DNA from: Acidocella sp.
Lineage (GTDB): Bacteria; Pseudomonadota; Alphaproteobacteria; Acetobacterales; Acetobacteraceae
Assembly: GCA_031291755.1 (NCBI GenBank)
Contig: JARLIK010000019.1
Span: 1 to 64,000 of the forward strand
DNA length: 64,000 bases
Reading direction: 5' to 3'
Position numbers and translations under genes: made by a program. The notes under the pieces are model-generated. The model was not told the origin of the DNA. It ran no database searches and saw only the letters and a program-made list of their open reading frames with translations. Of this stretch, positions 26,209 to 35,137 are shown one piece after another. The stretch's first letter is position 1. Every line of letters starts with the position of its first letter.

Positions 26209-26306
26209 TGCTTGGAGATCTCGAAGGACTGATTATCTTTATTCCGTTCCTGTACCTAGGATTTTATTTTGTGGCGTATCGCTATACCCGCAAGAAGTTC
26301 CCTTGA
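26208..26306 (+). CDS. 32-residue single-helix protein coupled to cydX
   Basis: A very short ORF whose ATG shares a base with the stop of the CydX-like gene (TAATG). It encodes 32 residues: an acidic start (MLGDLEG), a hydrophobic segment (LIIFIPFLYLGFYFVAY) and a basic tail (RYTRKKFP), the topology of a small bitopic inner-membrane protein. A strong terminator follows 30 bp later, so it is the last gene of the cyd operon. Size and placement recall accessory bd-oxidase subunits (CydX, CydH/CydY, YbgE), but I see no sequence match to them. Coding status is inferred from coupling and composition. Confidence 0.6.
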   Translation: MLGDLEGLIIFIPFLYLGFYFVAYRYTRKKFP

Positions 26307-26336
26307 TCTGACAGGCGGCCGGTAGTTCGTGAAATA

Positions 26337-26380
26337 CCCCTTATGCTGATGCAGGCGCAACCAGCATAAGGGGTTGTTTT
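26337..26380 (+). terminator. Rho-independent terminator of the cyd operon
   Basis: Perfect 12-bp stem CCCCTTATGCTG / CAGCATAAGGGG (26337-26348 and 26362-26373) with a 13-nt loop, followed by TTGTTTT. It closes the cydAB-cydX-small-ORF transcript. Confidence 0.88.
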
Positions 26381-26451
26381 ATTCAGGCAGCTCATGCCGC
26401 TACTTGCACTATCGTGCAGGGATGGGATGCCAGAGGATGATGGAGTGTCCC

Positions 26452-26754
26452 ATGCAGCCAATGACTCCGCTTTGGCAAGCTGCAGAAGCCACCAGTGCCA
26501 AGCTGCGTGTTTACGCGCAGCGCCAGCGCCTGATGATATTGATCCAGTTACTGGATGGTGCGCGCAGCGTGCAGCAGCTTGACGATGCCACCCACATCGG
26601 CCAGCCGGCGCTGAGCCAGCAGCTTGCTATGCTGCGCACCGCCAACCTGGTGGATGCGCGGCGTGAGGCCAAGCACGTATATTATTCGCTGGCCAACGAC
26701 GAGGTGCGCGTGTGTGTGAAGCAGATCGAAACAATGTTTTTCACGATGGCCTAG
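26452..26754 (+). CDS. ArsR-family winged-helix regulator
   Basis: A DNA-binding protein of about 100 residues. The helix-turn-helix region SVQQLDDATHIGQPALSQQLAMLRTANLVDARREAKHVYYSL follows the ArsR pattern (recognition helix in QPALSQQLAMLR, wing in RREAKHVYYSL). The start at ATG 26452 is preferred because TGGAG lies 6 bp upstream; longer in-frame starts run back into the cyd terminator. There is only one cysteine in the helix-turn-helix/wing part (VRVCVKQ), so a classic CxC metal site is absent and a redox or other signal is possible. A GCAC-TATC-GTGC inverted repeat about 40 bp upstream could be its operator. The target is unknown. Confidence 0.82.
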   Translation: MQPMTPLWQAAEATSAKLRVYAQRQRLMILIQLLDGARSVQQLDDATHIGQPALSQQLAMLRTANLVDARREAKHVYYSLANDEVRVCVKQIETMFFTMA

Positions 26755-26951
26755 TGACTCGCTTCGCGCCCATCCGCAGTCATTCCTTACGATGAAGCCA
26801 CAATTTATGGTTGCGCCGACATGGCGCCTAAACGCCAGGAGCGCCGTTTAAAACGGAATTTTAACGGGTTCGTTGCAAGATGCGGATTCTGCTTGCAAAC
26901 GCCAGCATTATTCGGTTAGCGCAATTACTTCATCGCAATGGGCGGGACGGA

Positions 26952-27761
26952 ATGAGCGATACGCTAGGCACCGCAGTTTCAGGACCAGAGATGCCGGCAA
27001 AGCGCCGGTTGTGGCGGTCCTTCGCCGCCTCCAATGCCAAGATATTTCCGTATTTCCAGGTGCTAGGCTTGGCCTGCGTGGTGGCTGCTTTGTTTATAAA
27101 TCAGAACTGGTCCTGGTGGGCGCTGTCCGGGTTGGTTTATTTCCTGATGAGCTGCCTTGGGCTGACGGTGACATACCATAGGTTCCTCACCCACCGCGCT
27201 TTCAGGATGAAAAAATGGAAAGAATATTTGTTTTGCAGCCTGGGAGCGTTTGGCTGCACCGGCAGTCCAATCGGCTGGGTGATGGTGCACCGGCTGCATC
27301 ATTTGAACGCCGACAAGCCTGGCGATCCGCATAGCCCCAGCTTACGAAATTTCGAGATATTGGCAGGCCGGCTGGATGTCTCGTTCAATAAATGGACGAT
27401 GCGCCGCATGTTGAAGGAGCCCTTCCACCGGATATTGCACGAATATTATTTTTTATGGTTGCTGGCGGCAGCCCTGCTGCTGCTGGCCATCAGCCCGATG
27501 GTTTTGTTGTTCGGCCTGCTGGTACCGGCGGGTATATTGTTGAATGTCAGCAGCCTCTCAAACTATTTGAATCACAAGATCGGCTATCGGAATTTCGATA
27601 CCGATGACGACAGCACGAATAACGCGTTCATAGCGCTGCTGGCCTGGGGCGAGGGCTGGCATAACAACCATCACCGCAACCCGCGCGCCTGGAATTTGCA
27701 AACCCGCTGGTGGGAGCTTGACCCGACTGCCTGGGTGATCCGCTGCGTGCGCGACGACTAA
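26952..27761 (+). CDS. Membrane fatty acid (acyl-CoA/acyl-lipid) desaturase
   Basis: Integral-membrane di-iron desaturase of about 269 residues, probably a delta-9 type acting on fatty acyl chains. The three histidine boxes are present: HRFLTH, HRLHH and HNNHH, the last in GEGWHNNHHRNPRAW. Hydrophobic segments lie before box 1 (YFQVLGLACVVAALF) and between boxes 2 and 3. The start at ATG 26952 is chosen; an ATG at 26880 would add 24 residues. It is convergent with the LpxL-like acyltransferase, so this pair may act on membrane lipids, but no shared operon exists. Confidence 0.88.
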   Translation: MSDTLGTAVSGPEMPAKRRLWRSFAASNAKIFPYFQVLGLACVVAALFINQNWSWWALSGLVYFLMSCLGLTVTYHRFLTHRAFRMKKWKEYLFCSLGAFGCTGSPIGWVMVHRLHHLNADKPGDPHSPSLRNFEILAGRLDVSFNKWTMRRMLKEPFHRILHEYYFLWLLAAALLLLAISPMVLLFGLLVPAGILLNVSSLSNYLNHKIGYRNFDTDDDSTNNAFIALLAWGEGWHNNHHRNPRAWNLQTRWWELDPTAWVIRCVRDD

Positions 27762-27768
27762 GAGGCTA

Positions 27769-28653
27769 TTACCAGCGCCGGTGCGCCCAGAACCATTGGC
27801 CTGGCGTTTCAAGAATCCAGGCGGTGAGAATGCCGTTGAGCTTCTGCGTGGTGCTGGCGACATCCTTCTCCCAGTCATCAGTGATATCCAGCGGCACCGG
27901 CACACACTCCAGTTCGAAATACGCGCCTTTTATCCGCTTGGCGCGGCCGATGAACATGGGCACGTTGCGGCGGCGTGCCAGCAGGGCGGGGGCATGCACG
28001 GTAGCCGAGGGGCGGCCTAGAAACGGCAAGGTCAGGCCGCGGTCCTCGCGTTGATCGATCATCATGCCGATGTAGTGGCCGGAGTTCAGCAGACGCATCA
28101 TGGCTTGCATATTGCCATCGGCCTTGGCGAGCAGCCCGCCGGTGACGGTTTTGCGCCGGCGCGAGGCGATGAGTTCATCGACATAGGGGTTTTTGGCTGC
28201 CCGGTACAGGTTGACCTGGCGCATGCCTAATTTCCGCCCGGCCAGCGTGGTGACTTCCCAGTTGCCATAGTGGGCGGTCAACGCAAAGCCGGATTTGTTG
28301 CCATCCATATGGGCGACACAGGCATCCAAGCCGGTGATGGTGACGCGTTTGGGGTCCGCCAATATGGTTTCAAGGTGAATATATTCCGCCATGACGCGCC
28401 CCGCATTGTCCCACATCTGGCTGGCGATGCGGTTGATATCAGTGTCCGGCCTATCGGGCATGACGCTGCGCAGGTTATTTAGGGCCCGCTTGTGGCTGGA
28501 CATCAGCGGGCCGATGGTGCGCCCCAGCCAGCCGCCGATGTGCGAGGCGGTATCCACTGGCAAGGCGGCAAACAGACGGTAGAGCAGCATAACGCTGTAA
28601 TACTGCAGGCGGTAATTAACATCTTTAAACCAGCCGGCCGGCTTGTTACCCAT
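27769..28653 (-). CDS. LpxL/HtrB-family lysophospholipid (lipid A) acyltransferase
   Basis: Inner-membrane acyltransferase of 294 residues. The catalytic HX4E motif is HYGNWE in FALTAHYGNWEVTTLAGRK. Other signatures are MRQVNLYRAAKNPYVD, GHYIGMMIDQREDRGLTLPFLG and the C-terminal WFWAHRRW. An N-terminal hydrophobic helix (YYSVMLLYRLFAALPV) anchors it. Family members add secondary acyl chains to lipid A or acylate related lipids. The ATG at 28653 starts a protein of family length. It is divergent from the SDR gene. Confidence 0.88.
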   Translation of the reverse strand: MGNKPAGWFKDVNYRLQYYSVMLLYRLFAALPVDTASHIGGWLGRTIGPLMSSHKRALNNLRSVMPDRPDTDINRIASQMWDNAGRVMAEYIHLETILADPKRVTITGLDACVAHMDGNKSGFALTAHYGNWEVTTLAGRKLGMRQVNLYRAAKNPYVDELIASRRRKTVTGGLLAKADGNMQAMMRLLNSGHYIGMMIDQREDRGLTLPFLGRPSATVHAPALLARRRNVPMFIGRAKRIKGAYFELECVPVPLDITDDWEKDVASTTQKLNGILTAWILETPGQWFWAHRRW

Positions 28654-28748
28654 GCGTATGACCTTTGGTTATGCTTTGCTATCATGGTGCCGTGGTGCCG
28701 ACCATGACATGATGCCATCGGGCGGCAAGCCATGCGAGGAAATAACGG

Positions 28749-29573
28749 ATGAATTTTGATCTACGCAACGCCGTTGTTGTGCTCACCGGGGCTGCCAGCG
28801 GCATCGGGGCTGAACTGGCCGTGCTGCTGGCGGGCGCGGGTGCGCATCTGGCGTTGGTGGATCGCGACGAGGCGGGGTTGGCGGCAACGGCTCAGCGTTT
28901 GGACCCCGATGTTATGGTGTCTTGCCATGTGGCTGATTTAGGCGACAGCCAAGCGATCGCGGCGCTGCCGGACGCGGTGCTGGCGGCGCATGGGCGGGTG
29001 AGCATGCTGATCAGCAACGCCGGCGTGGCGCTGGTCGGGCCGTTCGATGATTACGGCGATGATGATTTTGAATGGCTGATGAATATAAATTTCTGGGCCG
29101 GGGTGCGCCTTAGCCGGGCCTTCATGCCCTATTTACGGCAGGCGCCGATGGCGCAGATTGTTTATGTATCCTCGGTCTATGGGATCATCGGGGTGCCGGG
29201 CAATGTGGCTTATTGCGCCTCCAAATTTGCCATCCGGGGGTTTGCCGAGGCGCTGCGCCAGGAGGTGGCGGATACCAGCATTGGCATTACCGTGGTGCAT
29301 CCGGGCGGGGTGAACACCAACATCGCCCGGGCCGCAAAAATTGCCGCCGGGACTGACCTGCTGGCCGCACAGGAGGGCGTGGAGCGGTTTCAGAAATTGT
29401 TGCGGACCAAGCCTGCTGCAGCGGCGGACACGATCATCAACGGCATTAAGCGCCGCCGACAGCGCGTGCTGATTGGCGCTGATGCCTATGTCATTGATAC
29501 TCTGAAGCGCCTGATGCCCAAGCAGGCAGACAAATTGATGGCGAAGCTGGCGGCGGCAAAACTGCAAGCTTGA
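28749..29573 (+). CDS. SDR-family NAD(P)-dependent oxidoreductase
   Basis: A classical short-chain dehydrogenase of 274 residues. The cofactor motif TGAASGIG is at residues 14-21, NAG is in LISNAGVALVG, the catalytic Ser is in IVYVSSVYGIIG and the Tyr-Lys pair is in AYCASKFAIRGF. A VHPGGVNTNI segment follows. The extended C-terminus (KRLMPKQADKLMAKLAAAKLQ) is longer than in minimal SDRs. GAGGAA provides a ribosome binding site. The substrate is unknown. Confidence 0.9.
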   Translation: MNFDLRNAVVVLTGAASGIGAELAVLLAGAGAHLALVDRDEAGLAATAQRLDPDVMVSCHVADLGDSQAIAALPDAVLAAHGRVSMLISNAGVALVGPFDDYGDDDFEWLMNINFWAGVRLSRAFMPYLRQAPMAQIVYVSSVYGIIGVPGNVAYCASKFAIRGFAEALRQEVADTSIGITVVHPGGVNTNIARAAKIAAGTDLLAAQEGVERFQKLLRTKPAAAADTIINGIKRRRQRVLIGADAYVIDTLKRLMPKQADKLMAKLAAAKLQA

Positions 29574-29636
29574 TGACAAAATTGCTGCGATAGAATTATG
29601 TGTAACGGGCGGCTATAATCCCATAGGAAAACATTG

Positions 29637-29951
29637 ATGGAACAGAATGAAATAATTGCCTGGTCAGAGAAAAATGGCTGGCAGATGCTGGTGGGTTGTC
29701 CAAGCCTGACCAAACCGTCATCGCCGAAGGAGGCGATTGTGCGCATTGTCATGAAGGCAACCGTCGCCAGCCTGGAGGTGAAAAAACCTGCGGGTAAATG
29801 GGAAAAAATCGCAAGCGCCAAATACGGCGATATCAAAATGGATGATGATAGCGAATGGCCGGTGGGACTGGGGTTTGAGAAAATCCCGAGTTTTTCGATG
29901 TTGATGCGCGAGAACAAGGACCGCCAAGTGTTTGCCAAATTTGGGCGGTGA
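29637..29951 (+). CDS. Hypothetical 104-residue protein
   Basis: I do not recognise this protein. It is hydrophilic and lysine-rich, with no signal peptide or membrane helix, and appears as a single globular unit (EIIAWSEKNGWQMLVGCP, KEAIVRIVMKATVASLEV, KWEKIASAKYGDIKMDDD). ATG 29637, with AGGAAAA upstream, is preferred over the TTG one codon earlier. It faces the large Hint exoprotein tail to tail with a 6-bp gap. Its codon composition resembles its neighbours, and no other frame gives a better gene here. Confidence 0.65.
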   Translation: MEQNEIIAWSEKNGWQMLVGCPSLTKPSSPKEAIVRIVMKATVASLEVKKPAGKWEKIASAKYGDIKMDDDSEWPVGLGFEKIPSFSMLMRENKDRQVFAKFGR

Positions 29952-29957
29952 TGGCCG

Positions 29958-32900
29958 CTATGAAGCGCTGGCGTAAATTGGAAGTGGCGCATCCGTGCGT
30001 TTTATAGCAGCGCCATCGGCGGCGCGGTAGATTTGAATGAGATGCTGCGGTGAAGCTGGCAGCCCGATGCTGGATGTGAATGAGAAGGCGCAATTTCCCT
30101 GGCCGAAACCGGCTTGTTGTAAATCCTGCCGGTAATCGCACGCCAATACCGAGCCGATATGCCGGTTGCCGAGGCGGATGTGCAATAGCACAGGTAATTC
30201 TGGATTCATTTCATCCCAAGCCCAGCCGCGAATCAGGCCCGATTTTGAAATTTCGTCGATGTAACCACGCAGAGTGCCGGGCTTGGTTAGGGCGGCGGCG
30301 CGGGTGGTGATGGGGGAAAGGGCTTTGGCCAATGCCGGGCCTGCGAGCGGGCGAGGCGCGCAAAGCCATTGTTCATCGGGTGCCTGATGGTCTGGATAGA
30401 GCGCCCAAAATTCAGCAACATTATGGAATTTGTTGCGATAATCCGGTGTGTCCGCATAGCTCTCGGCCCACACGCCTTCGGCCATCACGCAGTCATGCTG
30501 CTCAAATTCAAGCTGGTAATAATGAATTTCGTCCGGCAAATCGTGCTGGCGGATGGTGATGCCATTGACGAGGTTTTTGGCTAGTACCAGTACGCCGTCG
30601 ATCAGTACGGAATGGCCGGGGGAGACGGAAAGATCGCGCACCGGGCGGTTGGGGCCAAGGGCATGAGCGGCGATGCAAACCGGGATTTGGTCGCGGTTGT
30701 TCCGGACAAAGCGCTTGGCGTAACTTTGCCGGCCAATCCATTTGATTTTTTGATAGCCACTGAAACGGGTGATCACAATATCACCGGTCTTGAGGGTTTC
30801 GATGGCAACATTGCCCGCCGGCGTGGCGATTTTTGTGCCGCGCAGATAGCACAGAGCGATGGTTGTGTTGCCTGGTGGGTCAGTGACCGAAAAGCTGGCG
30901 GTGGTGAAATTGCCGGTAATGTCGAGTGTGAGGTGATTGCCGAGCGTGTCGGTCAGTTCAAGGCCGATGCCGGTGACATAGGTGGTATCAAGCGTGTTGA
31001 CGACGAAGCCATCGAGAATAATGGTGTCGCCGAGCGCAAAGCCGTTGATGGTTTGCCCCGCGGCGATACCGATGCTGCCGGATTCGAGCGACCAGGTGGA
31101 ACCTTGGTTGAAATCGATGTGGGTGAAGCCGGTGAATGAGGTGCCGATATCGAGTGAGCCGGTGGTGGTACCGGCGAGCGCGAGGGTGCTGGATGTTGCT
31201 CTTACTGTGCCCGCGAACCGGCCGCCTGGATCAACCGCTAGGGTGCCGAAGCCGATATAAACTCCACCTGATATTAATCCAGAATTCGTTACATCGGCAC
31301 TTGTAACTATGATAAGAGCATCTTTGGAACTGGATATTGTACCGGTGTTTAAAACGGTTCCGGACAAAAGATCGATGCCATTTGAGTCATCCATTATTGT
31401 TCCGGCATTGATGACATTAACGTTAGAGCTAGAATCTATCCCGTAAACATAGAATGATCCGAATCCCGCGCCGGTGATTAATCCGAAATTGATAATTGTG
31501 CCGGTCGTCAACTTTATGGCGGCACCAGCATCAATCACACCGTGATTAATGACACTGCCACTGGATAGGTCGACGCTGCCGACAGTTCCGTAGTTTGTGA
31601 TGCCGAGGTTCGACGCCGTTATATATCCCTGGATTGCAGGCCCTGTGGGTACCAAAACAGCCCCGGTATTGGTTATGGTCAGATTTGTGCCGTAGTAGGT
31701 TGAACCTAGGTAGATTTCCTTAGTGAAAATCGTGCTGATTGTCGTAAACGGTACAATCGGTTCAAATTTTGATATAATTGTGGTATTTCCAGAGTGACTC
31801 GAAATTCCAAAGTCTGCGAGCGAGAGATTGCCATCCATCGACAATGTCGTTGCATTTGCACCACTCCCGAGAATCAAGCCAGTTCCAACGACAAAGGAAT
31901 CCGTCGTGGTGACAAGTGAGTTGAGGATGATTGTGTTGCCGGACGTGAAGCCTGAGATCACTTGCCCATGGGCAATACTGATCGAGTTACCTTCGAGGAT
32001 TGCAGACGTTCCCGGCAGAAACTCAATGTCCGAAAAGCCAATAAAAGAAGCACCAATATTGACTATATTCGATGGTGTACCAGCGAGTGCAAGGGTTCCC
32101 GTTGGTACCATCACGGTTCCTAAAAAAACGGCTCCGGGATCGATCGTTACATTCAGATAAAATTCCGAGCCAACATTGCCTGCGATCGTCCCTGCGTTGA
32201 CTAAATCACCTCTTGCAATTGATATTGCCTCTAAGCTTCCTGCGACATAGCCAGTGTTGATGACCGTCCCAGAGTTTAAATAAATGCCCTCTTTATCATT
32301 GATGATTGTGCCAGAATTGACAATTGTTCCCTCTAAATCAACGATTGCCACGTTTGGGTTTGTATATCCTGCCTGCGTTACTAGACCCGAATTGTATATA
32401 TTTCCAGTCTCAATATTGATGCCAACATTTCCATGGACAGTTCCAGCATTGACAATCGTTGTGGAGCCTTGAAGGTAGATACCGCCTGCGATTGAACCAA
32501 AATTATCTATCTTCGTGTAAAATGCATAGGGAGAGCTATCAATTGCGACTGTTCCGACGCTGGGAATGATGGCGCCTGCATTCGTTATTGTAAGTGTATT
32601 CGTATAATAGCCTTGACCCAGGATAATTCTTCTGTCGAAATTCGTGTTGATCGTTGTGACAAGTCCGGCAGAGCCAAAATTGGACACGATGGTTGTGTTA
32701 CCGGCGGCATTGCTAACGTTGAAGTCCGACTGTGACAAACTGCCAAGGAGGCCGAGCGTCTCGTTTATTGAGCCGTTTGAAAGGACTAAGCCTGCTCCGA
32801 CGACGAAGGAGTCTGATGTGACGGCAAAATTATCCAGTATGATCGTTTCACCACTGGTGAACCCGGAAATTATTTGACCGTTGGTGAGGTCGTGTGTGCT

Positions 32901-34997
32901 ACCCTCAACGGTCCAGGTTGATCCTGCGGCAAAATCGACATCAGCAAACCCAGCGAAACTTGTGCCGAGATCAAAACGGCCTGAGGACGTTTTAGCAAAG
33001 GTCAAGGTACCTAAATTCGAAGCGTCCTTAACCACCCCGATTAATTTCGTTGTAGGTTCAATTGTTAAATTGAGAGCACTATTTTGGTTATAAATCGCAT
33101 ATGTACCGCCGTTGATGGTACCATAGTCAGTAATTGCTCCGCCGGTCGCAGCAATGCCATCGATTTTGCCGGAGATGGTTCCGGTGTTGATGACGCGGCC
33201 ACCATTCAGGGAGATGCCGATATTTGTCCCGATGATCGTGCCGGAATTATCAAATGTTCCGGAGCCGTGCGATGTATCGATGATATCGGTGTTGGATATA
33301 AGTCCACCATTAAATAAGTTACTGCTGGAGACGGTTCCAATGATCGTGCCGGTGTTTGAAACATTACCAAATCCACTATAGATGGCTTCATTTTTAGAAT
33401 AGATGTAGCCTGAATTTGAAAGCTCGCCACCTCGAAGGAAAATACCAGCTTGCGTGGTGCTGGAAATGATGATTGAGCCACTGTTTGTTACGTTCGTGTA
33501 CGCCAAGTCATATATTGGCTGGTTTCCGGATATTGTTCCGAAGTTGTCAAGGTTAGCTTCAAATAGTTTAGTGCCGTTCAGAATATCGCCATAATTTACA
33601 ATTTTGGCGCCGAAGTTTTGTGTACTCGTGTAGACACTTGGTGCTGCACCAGTATTTGTAATCGTAATGGTTTTACTGAAATAGCGGTATCCCGGCCTTA
33701 CCTCGAACGGCGTGTAGGAGCTGATAATGCTGGTGAGGGATGTTATCGTCTCAAATGTGATGGTCGATGCGCCAGCGGCTGATGTCAGAGAAAAATTCTG
33801 AAGAAATTCGGCGCTGTGGATGTCGAGCGTTTCAGTGGACGAGCCGTTGCTGAGGATGAGGCCGGTGGTGTTGACGGATTCTGAGGTGGCGCTGAAGCCA
33901 TCAAGGATAATAGAATCACCGATGGTGAAGCCGGTAATCGTTTCACCAGTGGCGAGGCCGGCGATGTTGCCTTCGGCGGTCCATTGGCTGCCGGGGGCAA
34001 AGGCAAGAGTCGAGAAGCCCTGGAACGACGTGCCGATGCTTGACAATGTTGCGGCGTTGGTGCCTTGCAGGCTCAGTTCACCATTGCTGGATTTATCGAT
34101 AACATTGCCAATGAACACGGCTCCGGGGTCGACACCGAGGGTGAAGGCGTGGCGGCCATATATGGCGTCGGTGCCGCCGGAAATCGTGCCGTCATTAATG
34201 ATGGTGGCGGCGAGCGTGCCAAGGCCGATGCCGTCTTGGCTGCCGAAGATGGTGCCGGTGTTGGCAACTAGGCCGGAGCCGATGGCGATGCCGTAGGTAT
34301 TGCCGGTGACGATGGCGGTGTTATTGAACGTGCTGTTGTAGATATAAGCGCCAGCGAGTTTGCCGGAGACCGTACCGGCATTATTGAATGTGACCTTTTC
34401 CTCGGTGGAATGGGTAGATAGGTAAACGCCGACGCCGTTCGAAGACGTGATGAGGCCGCCGGCCTGATTAGTGAGGGTGGCGGAGTTTGCTGAGATGGCT
34501 GGGGATCCGAGACTGTAGATGTCGCCGACATAAAGGCCGGCGATCTGACCCGAGACGGTTCCTGCATTGGTAAACGCAATCCGCTGGTTGGTGCCGGGAC
34601 GAAGCTCGACGCCAATGTCTGTGCCGATGATCTTTCCGGTTGAGGTGTTCGTTATGGAGGCTGGATTGTAGCCTGAAGCGTACAGAGCGAGTGTTTTTCC
34701 AGCAATGATTCCTTGGTTCAGCAAGGTCCCGGATGCGAAATATACCCCGATGGTGGTACCGTAAATATTACCGGTGTTGTTTATGTTACTGTAAACTGGA
34801 GTATCGATCCCAACCGTTCCAGCATGGATGGTGCCGGCATTGCTGATGGTGACCCCGCCAGCGCTGGGGAGGCTATATATTCCGTAAGCCGGCGCTGTGA
34901 TTTTGCCGGCGTTGGTGATGGTTAGGGTAACGCCATAACTGCCTTGGCCGAGCACTACACCATGCGTCAGGCTGCTGCTGATCGTTGTTACAGTCAT
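29958..34997 (-). CDS. Large beta-repeat exoprotein with C-terminal Hint (autoprocessing) domain
   Basis: A 1679-residue protein of the Hint-domain exoprotein group common in acetic acid bacteria. Residues 1 to about 1375 form four modules of roughly 270-430 residues. Each opens with a segment like TTI...ILGQGYYTNTLTITNAG, continues with short beta-solenoid repeats (TIVNAGTVHGNVG, VINTGTISGKIDG) and closes with GFxxIDFxxGSTWxxEG...GQxIxGFxxGDTIILDGF and a GNTTI end. A Hint domain follows: nucleophile-type Cys1383 in CYLRGTKIATPAG, then VSPGHSVLIDG. The last 100 residues (RGYIDEISKSGLIRGWAWDE) are a separate C-terminal domain found in this group. There is no clear signal peptide, so type I or another leaderless export route is likely. 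The central part looks AT-richer than both ends. Confidence 0.85.
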   Translation of the reverse strand: MTVTTISSSLTHGVVLGQGSYGVTLTITNAGKITAPAYGIYSLPSAGGVTISNAGTIHAGTVGIDTPVYSNINNTGNIYGTTIGVYFASGTLLNQGIIAGKTLALYASGYNPASITNTSTGKIIGTDIGVELRPGTNQRIAFTNAGTVSGQIAGLYVGDIYSLGSPAISANSATLTNQAGGLITSSNGVGVYLSTHSTEEKVTFNNAGTVSGKLAGAYIYNSTFNNTAIVTGNTYGIAIGSGLVANTGTIFGSQDGIGLGTLAATIINDGTISGGTDAIYGRHAFTLGVDPGAVFIGNVIDKSSNGELSLQGTNAATLSSIGTSFQGFSTLAFAPGSQWTAEGNIAGLATGETITGFTIGDSIILDGFSATSESVNTTGLILSNGSSTETLDIHSAEFLQNFSLTSAAGASTITFETITSLTSIISSYTPFEVRPGYRYFSKTITITNTGAAPSVYTSTQNFGAKIVNYGDILNGTKLFEANLDNFGTISGNQPIYDLAYTNVTNSGSIIISSTTQAGIFLRGGELSNSGYIYSKNEAIYSGFGNVSNTGTIIGTVSSSNLFNGGLISNTDIIDTSHGSGTFDNSGTIIGTNIGISLNGGRVINTGTISGKIDGIAATGGAITDYGTINGGTYAIYNQNSALNLTIEPTTKLIGVVKDASNLGTLTFAKTSSGRFDLGTSFAGFADVDFAAGSTWTVEGSTHDLTNGQIISGFTSGETIILDNFAVTSDSFVVGAGLVLSNGSINETLGLLGSLSQSDFNVSNAAGNTTIVSNFGSAGLVTTINTNFDRRIILGQGYYTNTLTITNAGAIIPSVGTVAIDSSPYAFYTKIDNFGSIAGGIYLQGSTTIVNAGTVHGNVGINIETGNIYNSGLVTQAGYTNPNVAIVDLEGTIVNSGTIINDKEGIYLNSGTVINTGYVAGSLEAISIARGDLVNAGTIAGNVGSEFYLNVTIDPGAVFLGTVMVPTGTLALAGTPSNIVNIGASFIGFSDIEFLPGTSAILEGNSISIAHGQVISGFTSGNTIILNSLVTTTDSFVVGTGLILGSGANATTLSMDGNLSLADFGISSHSGNTTIISKFEPIVPFTTISTIFTKEIYLGSTYYGTNLTITNTGAVLVPTGPAIQGYITASNLGITNYGTVGSVDLSSGSVINHGVIDAGAAIKLTTGTIINFGLITGAGFGSFYVYGIDSSSNVNVINAGTIMDDSNGIDLLSGTVLNTGTISSSKDALIIVTSADVTNSGLISGGVYIGFGTLAVDPGGRFAGTVRATSSTLALAGTTTGSLDIGTSFTGFTHIDFNQGSTWSLESGSIGIAAGQTINGFALGDTIILDGFVVNTLDTTYVTGIGLELTDTLGNHLTLDITGNFTTASFSVTDPPGNTTIALCYLRGTKIATPAGNVAIETLKTGDIVITRFSGYQKIKWIGRQSYAKRFVRNNRDQIPVCIAAHALGPNRPVRDLSVSPGHSVLIDGVLVLAKNLVNGITIRQHDLPDEIHYYQLEFEQHDCVMAEGVWAESYADTPDYRNKFHNVAEFWALYPDHQAPDEQWLCAPRPLAGPALAKALSPITTRAAALTKPGTLRGYIDEISKSGLIRGWAWDEMNPELPVLLHIRLGNRHIGSVLACDYRQDLQQAGFGQGNCAFSFTSSIGLPASPQHLIQIYRAADGAAIKRTDAPLPIYASAS

Positions 34998-35087
34998 TTC
35001 GCAGCCTTTGGGTTAGTGCGGGAGAGGACTGGCGAAACTATAGCGGAATGAATTTAGAGAAAGCAACTAACGGTTGTGTGGGTGACC

Positions 35088-35128
35088 AAAATACAAGGGG
35101 CCGGCATGCCACAGAGCAGCATGCCGGC
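35088..35128 (-). terminator. Terminator downstream of the WrbA-like gene
   Basis: Perfect 10-bp stem GCCGGCATGC / GCATGCCGGC (35100-35109 and 35119-35128) with a 9-nt loop. Read on the minus strand it is followed by CCCCTTGTATTTT. It lies just beyond the stop of the flavodoxin gene and separates it from the Hint exoprotein gene. Confidence 0.75.
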
Positions 35129-35137
35129 TGGCTGGTT

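Noticed and set aside
29958-34997. Repetitive DNA resembling tandem repeats or a CRISPR array
   Set aside because: The repeats are degenerate, of unequal length and in frame, reflecting protein modules; no CRISPR array was seen anywhere in the window.
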